From JAGLCW01 sp964422555 (GTDB taxonomy: Bacteria > Caldisericota > Caldisericia > UBA6126), in NCBI GenBank assembly GCA_964422555.1, contig CAYRBR010000002.1:1-64000 (forward strand): a DNA stretch of 64,000 nt, written 5' to 3'. The translations under genes were made by a program, and so were the position numbers. Every line of letters starts with the position of its first letter. The stretch's first letter is position 1. Shown here piece by piece: positions 1 through 8,436 of this stretch. The notes below the pieces were generated by a model. That model was not told the DNA's origin. It was given only the letters and a program-made list of their open reading frames with translations, and made no database searches.

Positions 1-272
1 GCCACCATCATAAAGATGCATCTGCCCTACTAATACCTTTCATTGATATACATTCTGAGTTTTACTTTACAAATATACCTGAAATTCATTCGTACCCCCT
101 CCCTGAATTAGCTTCAATTGCACAGCAACTTCAATTTGAAGGGTCCATACATTGCTTTTCTTCAGAAGAAACAAACACTATCATCAATTCAATTAATCAT
201 CCTCTAGTGTTAGTCACAGGTTCTTTAATGGTTTCTACCGATCTCTGTTTATTAAAAATAAAGAGGTGTAAA
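1..272 (+). CDS. folC: Folylpolyglutamate synthase (FolC), C-terminal fragment cut by window edge
   Basis: The frame beginning at base 3 is open from the window edge. It carries a segment PLPELASIAQQLQ followed about 30 residues later by PLVLVTGSLMVSTDL. This matches the end of the FolC/Mur-ligase C-terminal domain, where a helix after a proline-rich turn precedes a final strand ending in the VTGS motif. FolC adds glutamates to folates in the cytoplasm. Only about 90 residues are visible and the catalytic N-terminal half lies outside. Oddly, no stop codon closes the frame: it runs through a good ribosome-binding site (GAGGTG, 262-267) into the next gene at 273. Deleting one A from the A5 run near 254 would give the ending CLLK-stop, so the true end is uncertain. 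Family assignment is inference from this short tail. Confidence 0.6.
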
Positions 273-791
273 ATGCTTAAAGATTTGGCAATATACTTAC
301 CTTATATAGAAATGGGCGTTGTCCTTTTTTCTATTCTACTGACAGTTTGGGTTATTTTCGATTCACTAAAACGCTATCGAAATAAATGGATTATACCTGT
401 TATTACCCTTTCTGTTTCTTTTTTGCCTTTCTTTATTAGTACTTTGATCAACAAAAGTAACATTTACTTTCTTCTTTCTTCCATTTTTATCTGGATTGTG
501 TACCTCGTAATAAGACCCGAATACTCTGTTGAAGAAACAAAGTTAATTGAAAATGAGAATCGTATTCGGGAACTAACAAAAAAATACTATGAATACGAAC
601 TTCGCAAATCAGGAACAATATGTCCTGTTTGCGGGCTCCCAATTGAAAAAGACTTTGTAATTTGTCCAAACTGCTTCACACGATTACAAAATAAATGCCA
701 ATCATGTGGAAAGCTTGTTAATGTTAGTTGGACGGTATGTCCTTATTGTGAAAATAAACTAATCATAAAGGATGTAAAACATGAAAATTAG
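273..791 (+). CDS. Membrane protein with a double zinc ribbon
   Basis: I do not recognise a named family for this 172-residue protein. The N-terminal half has about three hydrophobic segments (residues roughly 12-30, 38-55 and 60-78). A charged helix follows, then a C-terminal cytoplasmic-type double zinc ribbon with the pairs CPVC, CPNC, CQSC and CPYC. The ATG at 273 is chosen because GAGGTG lies just upstream and the hydrophobic core starts soon after. The same frame is open upstream into the folC tail, so a fusion is possible. It overlaps rnfC by 11 bases, which suggests co-translation and a link to the Rnf membrane complex, for example assembly or regulation. That link is inference from context only. 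Confidence 0.75.
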   Translation: MLKDLAIYLPYIEMGVVLFSILLTVWVIFDSLKRYRNKWIIPVITLSVSFLPFFISTLINKSNIYFLLSSIFIWIVYLVIRPEYSVEETKLIENENRIRELTKKYYEYELRKSGTICPVCGLPIEKDFVICPNCFTRLQNKCQSCGKLVNVSWTVCPYCENKLIIKDVKHEN

Positions 792-2106
792 AACGTTTCA
801 TCCTGGTGGTATGCATATTCCTGACCATAAAGAACTTACTAAAGATCTCCCAATTGTTAAGATGACTGCATCGAAAGATCTTGTTTATCCTCTATCACAA
901 CACATTGGTGTGCCATCAGAAGCTATTGTAAAAAAAGATGATGTCGTAAAAATGGGACAATTGATTGCTAAATCGCAAGGAAATTTTTCTACAAATATCC
1001 ACTCATCTGTCTCGGGTGTCGTAAAAGACATTAAAGATTATCCACATCCAATACAAGGATTGGCCCCAGCGATACATATTGAAAATGATTTTAACTACAC
1101 TGTTTTAGAGACAATCAAGCCTTTTGATTTAACCAACAGCACAAAAGATGAACTTTTACAGCATATTCAAAATTCTGGTATTGTTGGTATGGGTGGAGCT
1201 ACTTTCCCAACACACATGAAATTACAACCCCCGCCTGAAGCAAATGTAGATGTACTTATCATAAACGGGGCAGAATGTGAACCATATTTAACATGCGACC
1301 ATCGCATTATGCTTGAAAGAGTTTCCCTTATTTTAGATGGAATAGAAATTCTCCAAAAATATTTTTCTTTTAAAAAAATCTACATCGGCATTGAAGTAAA
1401 TAAATTAAATGCAATTCATTTGCTTGAAGATTCCATTTCTAATCTTCAGTCGAATCTTCCGGTTGAAGTAATCCCCTTGCAAAAAAAATATCCACAAGGA
1501 GCAGAGAAAAACCTTATCGAAGCGATTACAAAACGGGTAGTTCCTATTAGTAAACTACCTTTTTCTGTTGGATGTATTGTTCAAAACGTTGCTACAATTG
1601 CGGAGATTTCATCTGCTGTTAGGACCGGGGTGCCTCTCACTAAACGTGTTCTAACAGCTACAGGTGATTGCTTAAAAGATCCCAAGAATCTTGAAGTACC
1701 CATTGGAACCCTGTTATCCGATATTGTTGATTTTTGTGGTGGATTTATAAAAGAACCCAAAGAACTAATATTTGGTGGTCCAATGATGGGTATTAATCAA
1801 CGCTCTCAAGATGTTCCTGTGTTGAAAGGTACATCGGGTATTATATTTTTACAGAAGCTTGAAGATTTAAATGAAACTTCATGTATACGTTGTGGTCGTT
1901 GTGTTACAAATTGCCCTATGGGTCTTATGCCATATCGTTTTGTTGAACTAACCATGCATAAAAAATATCTTGACACAAATGATTATTTTGTTTCTTCCTG
2001 CATTGAATGTGGTCTTTGTACTTATAACTGCCCTGCTCGAATCCCTATTTTAAATTATATTCGATTAAGCAAGAATGAAATCAAACATGCAAGGAGACAT
2101 TCATGA
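781..2106 (+). CDS. rnfC: Rnf complex subunit RnfC
   Basis: This is the peripheral iron-sulfur/NADH-side subunit of the Rnf ferredoxin:NAD+ oxidoreductase, which couples electron transfer to ion export. At 441 residues it has the expected length. It has an N-terminal biotinyl-like domain, the NADH/FMN-binding signatures GMGGATFPTHMKL and GAECEPYLTCDHR, and a soluble-ligand-binding beta-grasp region. Two C-terminal 4Fe-4S motifs follow: CIRCGRCVTNCP and CIECGLCTYNCP. It is first in the order C-D-G-E-A-B, typical of clostridial-type Rnf clusters. The start overlaps the upstream zinc-ribbon gene and the stop overlaps rnfD by 4 bases, so translation is probably coupled. Confidence 0.97.
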   Translation: MKIRTFHPGGMHIPDHKELTKDLPIVKMTASKDLVYPLSQHIGVPSEAIVKKDDVVKMGQLIAKSQGNFSTNIHSSVSGVVKDIKDYPHPIQGLAPAIHIENDFNYTVLETIKPFDLTNSTKDELLQHIQNSGIVGMGGATFPTHMKLQPPPEANVDVLIINGAECEPYLTCDHRIMLERVSLILDGIEILQKYFSFKKIYIGIEVNKLNAIHLLEDSISNLQSNLPVEVIPLQKKYPQGAEKNLIEAITKRVVPISKLPFSVGCIVQNVATIAEISSAVRTGVPLTKRVLTATGDCLKDPKNLEVPIGTLLSDIVDFCGGFIKEPKELIFGGPMMGINQRSQDVPVLKGTSGIIFLQKLEDLNETSCIRCGRCVTNCPMGLMPYRFVELTMHKKYLDTNDYFVSSCIECGLCTYNCPARIPILNYIRLSKNEIKHARRHS

Positions 2107-3059
2107 ACCGATATGTTATAACTGCATCACCGCATATCCGAAATAAGGCAAATACTGCTTTTCTAATGAATACTGTTTCAATATCTCTCATCCCAGCTTC
2201 TATAGGTGGTTTTGTTATTTTTGGCTGGAAAAATACTATTCCACTAGTATTGATATCGATCATTTCTGCAGTTCTTACAGAAGGTATTCTACAAAAACTA
2301 CTAAAAAAGCCTCTTACGTGGTTTGATGGGAGCGCTGCATTAACAGGATTCTTGCTAGCTCTTTGTTGCCCTCCTGCAATTCCATTATGGTTGCCTGCCA
2401 TTGGAAGTGTTTTCGCTATTTTTTCAAAGCAAGTATTTGGTGGTTTAGGACAAAATCCGTTCAATCCTGCTCTTATCGGCAGAGCTTTTATGGTTTTGTC
2501 TTTTCCTGTTTATATGACTTCATGGCTTAAACCATTTGAAATGGTTACTAGCTCAACTCCATTAGCTGTTTATGCCGAAAACGGAGGGATGCAAGCAGTG
2601 TTGGAACTATTTCACAATTCTTCTCCTGCTATGTACAAAGCTCTCTTTTTAGGGCTTCGTGGAGGCTGCATAGGAGAAGTTTTTATTCCTGGATTACTAA
2701 TTGGTCTTTCGATTCTATTGTTAACTAAAACAATCAACTGGTATATTCCTGTTACGTACGTAGGAACAGTGTTCTTATTATCTTGGTTACTAGGAATGGA
2801 TCCTCTCTTTTCGATTCTTTCGGGTGGCGTGCTATTTGGAGCGTTCTTTATGGCAACAGACTACGTAACATCTCCCATGTTGCCTGTTTCTAAACTAATA
2901 TATGGCTTTGGATGTGGATTTATCAATGTCATTATTCGATTTTTCGCAAACATGCCTGAAGGTACAACATTTGCTATTTTGTTAATGAATATCGTGACTC
3001 CAATTCTCGACAAGAGGATTAAAAAACCTGTTGGATACCAAGGAGCTGTGAATGAATAA
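2103..3059 (+). CDS. rnfD: Rnf complex subunit RnfD, FMN-carrying membrane protein
   Basis: RnfD is an integral membrane subunit homologous to NqrB and carries covalently bound FMN. The 318 residues form about nine or ten hydrophobic segments. The signatures GGLGQNPFNPALIGRAF (about 113-129) and TDYVTSP are those of the family. The flavin-attachment motif usually reads SGATPL; here it is SSTPLA with threonine 152 as the likely attachment residue. FMN would be added by the ApbE protein encoded further downstream. The gene overlaps rnfC by 4 and rnfG by 8 bases. Confidence 0.96.
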   Translation: MNRYVITASPHIRNKANTAFLMNTVSISLIPASIGGFVIFGWKNTIPLVLISIISAVLTEGILQKLLKKPLTWFDGSAALTGFLLALCCPPAIPLWLPAIGSVFAIFSKQVFGGLGQNPFNPALIGRAFMVLSFPVYMTSWLKPFEMVTSSTPLAVYAENGGMQAVLELFHNSSPAMYKALFLGLRGGCIGEVFIPGLLIGLSILLLTKTINWYIPVTYVGTVFLLSWLLGMDPLFSILSGGVLFGAFFMATDYVTSPMLPVSKLIYGFGCGFINVIIRFFANMPEGTTFAILLMNIVTPILDKRIKKPVGYQGAVNE

Positions 3060-3660
3060 CAATAAACCATTGAAACAAATAGTAACCCTTGGCATTATTC
3101 TTTCTACTTACTGCATTGTTGCTGCAATTGCCCTTAGTGTTACGTACTCTGTTACACTTCCTGCAATAATATTGCAGGAAAAAAAGGCAACCGAGAATAG
3201 TATGAAACTTGTCTACCCAAGTGCTAATTCTTTCATATTGATAGAATCTGAAGAAGGAGATCCGATTTTAGAGGATACTGAAATAAATCCTGGGATTATT
3301 ATTGATTCTCTATATCAAGCCCTAGATGAAAATGGTGCAATACTAGGTACGATAGTAAAGGGTTCAAGTCAAGGGTATGGCGGACCAATCAATTATGTCT
3401 TTGGAATAAATCCTAATCAGACAATTCAAATGGTAACTATTATCGATCAATGTGAAACTCCTGGCTTAGGGGCAAATGTTTGTTGTGCAGTTTTTTTAAA
3501 TCAATTCACCGATAAACCGATATCCGATAATTTTATTGTCAAAAAAGACATAAAACCCATAACTGCTTCTACAATTACATCAAAAGCTTTGACCAACGGT
3601 ATTAAAGAAACTTCTGACTTTATTGTCGAAAATTATCAGGAGATAACCAATGAAGAATAA
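3052..3660 (+). CDS. rnfG: Rnf complex subunit RnfG, covalent flavoprotein
   Basis: RnfG has one N-terminal transmembrane helix (about 10-35) and an extracytoplasmic FMN-binding domain (PF04205). At 202 residues it is of normal length. The FMN-binding fold is visible as GSSQGYGGPINYVFGIN and the ETPGLGANV segment. The flavin attachment motif is TASTITS around threonine 174, where most family members read (S/T)GATxxS; the threonine is retained but the two preceding residues differ. The product of the apbE gene about 5 kb downstream probably attaches FMN here. It overlaps rnfD by 8 and rnfE by 11 bases. Confidence 0.95.
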   Translation: MNNNKPLKQIVTLGIILSTYCIVAAIALSVTYSVTLPAIILQEKKATENSMKLVYPSANSFILIESEEGDPILEDTEINPGIIIDSLYQALDENGAILGTIVKGSSQGYGGPINYVFGINPNQTIQMVTIIDQCETPGLGANVCCAVFLNQFTDKPISDNFIVKKDIKPITASTITSKALTNGIKETSDFIVENYQEITNEE

Positions 3661-4264
3661 TCGATGGAAACTTTTGACCAAAGGTTTTTTTACTGAGAAT
3701 CCTGTTTTTGTATTAATGCTAGGTCTTTGCTCAGTATTGGCTGTTTCAGTAAATGTAGTTAATGCTCTTGGTATGACCTTAGCATTCTCATTTGTTTTAA
3801 TTCTCTCCGAAATAACAATTTCCTTGCTTCGCAAATGGATTCCAAAAACTCTTCGTATTCCAATTTTTATTGTTGTTATTGCTAGTTTTGTAACAATTCT
3901 TCAATTCTTTCTTCAAGCATATCTTCCTGCTTTGAATAAATCCTTAGGTATCTTCATACCCTTGATTGTAGTAAATTGTATCATTATCGGAAGAATCGAA
4001 TCCTTTGCTTCAAAAAATACTGTTATCTCCTCCATTTTAGATGGATTAGGCATTAGCATTGGATATGGTATAGCTATTGTTTGTATCGCAATCGTTAGAG
4101 AAATACTAGGAAACGGTACTTTGCTTGGGTACCCACTTTTTGGTGGTTCTTTCCAACCTGCTCTAATGTTCATTCTACCACCTGGTGCCTTTTTAGTAAT
4201 TGGTATCGAAATAGGTATTTTAAACAGTATCTCCAAGAAATTATCTAAAAAAGGAGGTAGATAG
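3650..4264 (+). CDS. rnfE: Rnf complex subunit RnfE
   Basis: RnfE is a small six-helix integral membrane subunit of the NqrD/RnfE family; together with RnfA it forms the pseudo-symmetric core of the ion pump. The 204 residues are nearly all hydrophobic. The ENPVFVLMLGLCSVLAVS start and the central PLIVVNCIIIGRIESFA segment are family signatures; the cysteine in VNCIIIGR is the conserved ligand of the intramembrane iron-sulfur centre shared with RnfA. The start overlaps rnfG by 11 bases, and rnfA follows after 2 bases with AGGAGGTAG as ribosome-binding site. Confidence 0.96.
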   Translation: MKNNRWKLLTKGFFTENPVFVLMLGLCSVLAVSVNVVNALGMTLAFSFVLILSEITISLLRKWIPKTLRIPIFIVVIASFVTILQFFLQAYLPALNKSLGIFIPLIVVNCIIIGRIESFASKNTVISSILDGLGISIGYGIAIVCIAIVREILGNGTLLGYPLFGGSFQPALMFILPPGAFLVIGIEIGILNSISKKLSKKGGR

Positions 4265-4266
4265 TT

Positions 4267-4842
4267 ATGTCACTGATAAACATTTTGATTCAAACTGTTT
4301 TTTCTCAGAAGTTCATATTTATGCGCTTTCTCGGACTTTGTCCCTTTTTTGGATTAACTAATGACATGGAATCTTCTATTGGTATGGGTGGTGCTGTCAC
4401 TTTTGTTACTGTTATGGCATCCGTAGTGAGTTATTTTGTTTACTACTTTGTGTTAGTTCCATTTGGAGTTGAATATTTACAGACTATCGCTTTCATCCTT
4501 ACAATTGCAGTTTTCGTACAATTAGTAGAAATATACTTAAAAAAGATGATTCCAAATCTTTATAAAGTAATGGGGATATATCTTCCCTTGATTACTACAA
4601 ACTGTATGATTTTAGGAGTAACAATTCTAAACATTCAAAATTCTTATAGTTTGATTGAAACAATTGTTTTTTCTTTTGGCTCATCTCTAGGTTTCACACT
4701 GGCAATGATATTAATGACCTCAATAAGAAATCGTATGAAGGATTCAAACATTCCTGATTTCTTTAAAGGAGCTCCAGCTGTTTTCATCGCTGCCTCTTTT
4801 ATTGCTATTGCTTTTATGGGATTGCAAGGATTAGGTGGGTGA
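4267..4842 (+). CDS. rnfA: Rnf complex subunit RnfA
   Basis: RnfA is the NqrE/RnfA-type membrane subunit, paralogous to RnfE. The 191 residues form six hydrophobic segments. Visible signatures are NILIQTVFSQKFIFMRFLGLCPF at the start, where the first conserved cysteine lies, and LPLITTNCMILG in the middle, where the second conserved cysteine lies. The C-terminal GAPAVFIAASFIAIAFMG segment is typical. It is preceded by a strong AGGAGGTAG ribosome-binding site and its stop codon is followed almost immediately by the rnfB start. Confidence 0.96.
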   Translation: MSLINILIQTVFSQKFIFMRFLGLCPFFGLTNDMESSIGMGGAVTFVTVMASVVSYFVYYFVLVPFGVEYLQTIAFILTIAVFVQLVEIYLKKMIPNLYKVMGIYLPLITTNCMILGVTILNIQNSYSLIETIVFSFGSSLGFTLAMILMTSIRNRMKDSNIPDFFKGAPAVFIAASFIAIAFMGLQGLGG

Positions 4843-4843
4843 T

Positions 4844-5668
4844 ATGTCTTTACAAATTATTATATATTCTAGTCTAATACTACTTGGTCTTGGTCTTTTA
4901 TTCGGCTGGATGCTGGGTGTTTTCTCTAACGTTTTTTATGTAAAAGAAAATCCTCTTATTGAAAAGATTAAAGATGCGCTTCCACAAGCTAATTGCGGAG
5001 CCTGTGGCTATTCAGGTTGTGCTTCTTTTGCGGAAGCAGTAGCAAGTGGGAAAGCACCAATTAATGGTTGTGTAGCCGGTGGACAAGAGACAATTGATAG
5101 CATCGCTACCATAATGGGCATTTCTGCTTCGAATAATGCAAAACGCTACGTAGCAGTTGTACTCTGCAAAGGTGGAAAAGATGAATCAATAAAAAATGCC
5201 ACAGCCATGGGAGCAAGTAGTTGTAGAATGGCGCATGAGCTAAGATTATATGACAGAGTTTGTCGTTTTGGTTGTTTAGGACACGGTGATTGCGAAGATG
5301 CATGTCCATTTGGAGCTATTTCAATGGGAAAGAATGGTTTACCAAAAATTGACACAACCATTTGTACAGGTTGTGGTATCTGTGTTGATACATGCCCTAG
5401 AAACATCATTAAATTGTTTCACGATACGAAACGTGTCCTTGCTCTGTGTAGTAACAATGAAAAGGGTTCATTTGTGCGCAAAGCATGTAAAGTCGGATGT
5501 ATATCTTGTGGTCTTTGTATAAAAAAATGTCCTCAAAAGGCAATTGTTTTTAAAGACAATTTACCTGTTATAGATATTGAAAAATGCAATCTTTGTGGTA
5601 TTTGTGTTACTGTGTGTCCAGTTAATGCATTATCTTTGAGAAAAGCACTTACGGAGAAAGATGAGTAA
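4844..5668 (+). CDS. rnfB: Rnf complex subunit RnfB, polyferredoxin
   Basis: RnfB takes electrons from reduced ferredoxin. After an N-terminal membrane helix (about 6-25) comes the CGACGYSGCASFAEA four-cysteine domain. Cysteine groups for 4Fe-4S clusters follow: CLGHGDCEDACP, CTGCGICVDTCP, CISCGLCIKKCP and CNLCGICVTVCP. The protein is about 274 residues, which is normal for the clostridial form. I start it at the ATG at 4844, 1 base after the rnfA stop; an in-frame GTG at 4835 would add three residues. The stop overlaps the following large ORF by 8 bases. Confidence 0.95.
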   Translation: MSLQIIIYSSLILLGLGLLFGWMLGVFSNVFYVKENPLIEKIKDALPQANCGACGYSGCASFAEAVASGKAPINGCVAGGQETIDSIATIMGISASNNAKRYVAVVLCKGGKDESIKNATAMGASSCRMAHELRLYDRVCRFGCLGHGDCEDACPFGAISMGKNGLPKIDTTICTGCGICVDTCPRNIIKLFHDTKRVLALCSNNEKGSFVRKACKVGCISCGLCIKKCPQKAIVFKDNLPVIDIEKCNLCGICVTVCPVNALSLRKALTEKDE

Positions 5669-7997
5669 AAATCATAAACAAACAACTGTTAGTATTGGTC
5701 TATTTTTTGTGTTCTTATTTGGTTCCGTTTTTTCATACCTTCATTTAGCTTACAGTGCAGAACTTAATTACCTTTCTTTACGTAATGAAAGTGGTTACAA
5801 CTATACTCTGGGACAATGTTCTATACGGCTGAAAGATCCTCCAAATGGAAGTTATATCTTAAAAAAAGAAGGGGACGAACAAGACACAATACTAAGTTGT
5901 ATTTTATCCACTCCTAAAACAAACATGATACTTTTATCTTCTTCATTTAAACCAAATGAAGAAAAAATATATCGAATAAAAGAAACAAAACAAGGTGATT
6001 TTAACTCTATTCCTATCAGTACTTCACCCGGGACTCTTTATCACTTCGTTAACTATGATAAAGCACATATAATTTCATGTGAACCAAACAACAAGATTGA
6101 TGTTTTAAATAACGAAAGTAAAGTTCTGGAATCTTTCACGCTTGAAAAAGGAAAAGATAACGTTTTCCATTCTCCCACTCCAACGAATATTGTTATCAAA
6201 TCAGAAAAACCAATTTATGTTTTTGAAAGCTCACTTTCCTCTGATCCGTTATCACAAAAAGAATCCGGTGACAGCGATACTACAACTCTTTATGGAACAC
6301 ACCTTTTCTTCTACAATCCAGGTCATATTTGGGTATCGGCATATTATCCTAACACAAAGGTTAAAATACTTGATCAAAACCAGATCCCTGTCCATAATTT
6401 TACTATTAATCCTGAAAATGGATTGTTTTTGAATGATTTAGAAATTGGATCATACTCTCTTGTCTCGTCCTCTCCCATAACACTCCAGACTGGTTTTCTA
6501 GACAATGAAAATTATTCTTATATTTTTGGTGAAATTAACAATGTGAATGGTTTTTCTTTTGGAGATCTTCTTTTCTATTCACCCTATAAAGATGTTAAGA
6601 TAAACCTAGAATATAATGATTTAAAAAAAACTGTTTCGCTTTCTGAACCTGGCTCTAGTTCAATTGTATCAACAATTGATAGCTTTAGTCCATCGAAACC
6701 TGAATATGTATATTTCTCAGCATCCTCTGACTTACCCTTTTATGTACTTTCTTTCTCTTCGGGTAATAATTTCGGAGGTGAGTTTTCTCCTGGTTCACAT
6801 GGATCTTTCTATGATGTAGATTTTACAATGATATCATCTAGGGTGGCAAAGGAGTTTTCTAAAGATCAGAAAAATTTATTAGAAATTTATGCAAATGAAC
6901 CGTTTACATCAATCAACTTAAATACCGATTCTACAGAAAATAATCAAACGATATCCTTAAGCAAATTTTCATTTTACGATTATCTATCAGCAGAACCACT
7001 TTCAAAAATTAGTGTTTCTTCTGATACTTTAATCTCTTGCCTTCAATTGCACAACTATACATCGAAGGGATTGTTTTACTACGTTCCCCCTATTTCTACG
7101 ACCATTTCTTATAGTTTTCATGAAACACCTTCTTCTAATGGGGGTTTATTCACAAATAACGACAAAACACCGAATTCTTTATCTTTGTTGATGGATCATT
7201 CAAGGTGGATTACATTTTTTCAACAAATACTAAATCCCTCTTTACTACCCTTTACCGTTTTTTTTGGTGGTTTTTTACTTTTATTTCTCTTTCTGCTTCT
7301 ATGGATTTCTTTCAAAAAAATTACCATTGAAAAAAACAATCCTGTAGAAAAAGAAGGTCAGTCTGCAAACAAAAATAATAGTTTTGTCCCTGACAGTAGT
7401 GATTCCGCTGTACTATCTGTTAAAAAAACTAATTCTATTACCACTGCTCCTTCTGTTACACAGTCCCAAAAAACGAGCCAATCTACAGATAGTTTCAAAA
7501 AGCAAACAAATTCCTTGGAAGATTCTGCTACAGAAAGAAAGGAACACGCTGAAAAAAAGAAAATTCACATTGCTCCAGAACATACTCCTGTTTGGATGAA
7601 AAATAGCAAAGAAACTCCTGTTTCCGAAGAAGATCATGATGCATCTGAATCTACTTCTAATGAAAAGAAATCTACAACCATTGAATCTTCTCATCAGGGT
7701 AATAACATTCGTAAATCCCTACGTATTCATACCCCCTCTCTTGACAAAAGTTCTGATTTAACAAACTTACCTACTTTAAATACAGACCAAGATGCTATAT
7801 TTTCAAGCATTAAAAACCTGAAGAAAAAAAAGAAGAAAGACAGCATTAAGCCTATAAAAGCAAATGAACCACATGATGTAAACGTTAGTAAAGTCGCTAA
7901 GGGTAATGATCTTTCCTCATCCGAAAATAGCAAACAGACTGAAAAAACAAGAATAAAAGATGCCTACAGGGATTCATATACATTTGATGAAAAATAA
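5661..7997 (+). CDS. Large membrane-anchored protein of unknown function in the Rnf operon
   Basis: I do not recognise this 778-residue protein. It has an N-terminal signal or anchor (residues about 8-32). About 490 residues with many short beta-type stretches rich in Ser, Asn and Tyr follow, presumably outside the membrane. There is one strong transmembrane segment near 527-553. The tail of about 225 residues is very polar, low-complexity (Ser, Thr, Lys, Asp, Glu) and presumably cytoplasmic. It overlaps rnfB by 8 bases, so it is expressed with Rnf. After its TAA stop the same reading frame stays open into the next ORF, so the original protein may have been about 145 residues longer. No enzymatic motif was found. 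Confidence 0.7.
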   Translation: MSKNHKQTTVSIGLFFVFLFGSVFSYLHLAYSAELNYLSLRNESGYNYTLGQCSIRLKDPPNGSYILKKEGDEQDTILSCILSTPKTNMILLSSSFKPNEEKIYRIKETKQGDFNSIPISTSPGTLYHFVNYDKAHIISCEPNNKIDVLNNESKVLESFTLEKGKDNVFHSPTPTNIVIKSEKPIYVFESSLSSDPLSQKESGDSDTTTLYGTHLFFYNPGHIWVSAYYPNTKVKILDQNQIPVHNFTINPENGLFLNDLEIGSYSLVSSSPITLQTGFLDNENYSYIFGEINNVNGFSFGDLLFYSPYKDVKINLEYNDLKKTVSLSEPGSSSIVSTIDSFSPSKPEYVYFSASSDLPFYVLSFSSGNNFGGEFSPGSHGSFYDVDFTMISSRVAKEFSKDQKNLLEIYANEPFTSINLNTDSTENNQTISLSKFSFYDYLSAEPLSKISVSSDTLISCLQLHNYTSKGLFYYVPPISTTISYSFHETPSSNGGLFTNNDKTPNSLSLLMDHSRWITFFQQILNPSLLPFTVFFGGFLLLFLFLLLWISFKKITIEKNNPVEKEGQSANKNNSFVPDSSDSAVLSVKKTNSITTAPSVTQSQKTSQSTDSFKKQTNSLEDSATERKEHAEKKKIHIAPEHTPVWMKNSKETPVSEEDHDASESTSNEKKSTTIESSHQGNNIRKSLRIHTPSLDKSSDLTNLPTLNTDQDAIFSSIKNLKKKKKKDSIKPIKANEPHDVNVSKVAKGNDLSSSENSKQTEKTRIKDAYRDSYTFDEK

Positions 7998-8042
7998 GTA
8001 AAACAAGTTTATTCTTCATTTGATGCCAACTTAGTAAGCAAG

Positions 8043-8435
8043 GTGTATTCTTGTGATCAAAAAAGTAAAAGCCCTAACTTTAGTAACCCTCTTTATCAAT
8101 CCCTCATTGTCCTTGATCCTGGATCAGCAAATCGGCTTTATATTGAAGGTTTCCTAAATAAGTTTAAAAAAGCTTTTATTGCTTCTTCTTCCTCTAAAAA
8201 ACTAGCTCCCGAGATTAGCTCACATTTAGTACCTGTAAAACTAAACATGAACGATAAAGCCAAAGCCATTACTATGAAAGATTCCTGCAATACATTTGAA
8301 GAAGCTGGCCTTGCGTTTATTGTGTGTAAAAAGAAACACTGTAAGTACTATATTTCTTCCTATCAACTACCAAAGAAGATAATGGGTATTGAAATTCTTT
8401 CAGTTCATGAAATTGTAAAGTCACTTGAAAAATGA
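8043..8435 (+). CDS. Small protein of unknown function; may be the split-off end of the preceding protein
   Basis: This 130-residue ORF starts at a GTG with only a weak ribosome-binding site. It lies in exactly the same frame as the preceding 778-residue gene, and the 15 codons between the TAA at 7995-7997 and this GTG are also open and protein-like. It could therefore be the C-terminal domain of that protein cut by a nonsense codon, or a separate gene. The sequence has an early SLIVLDPGS strand-turn and a late KIMGIEILSVHEIV segment, loosely like a small alpha/beta fold. A PIN-type domain was considered but the acidic active-site pattern is not convincing. No function is assigned. Confidence 0.5.
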   Translation: MYSCDQKSKSPNFSNPLYQSLIVLDPGSANRLYIEGFLNKFKKAFIASSSSKKLAPEISSHLVPVKLNMNDKAKAITMKDSCNTFEEAGLAFIVCKKKHCKYYISSYQLPKKIMGIEILSVHEIVKSLEK

Positions 8436-8436
8436 T

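Noticed and set aside
2081..2464. Minus-strand open frame opposite rnfD
   Set aside because: It is a shadow of the conserved rnfD coding sequence, with no ribosome-binding site.
8043..8435. PIN-domain nuclease
   Set aside because: Only the first Asp-containing strand fits; the further acidic residues of a PIN active site are not found at proper spacing.
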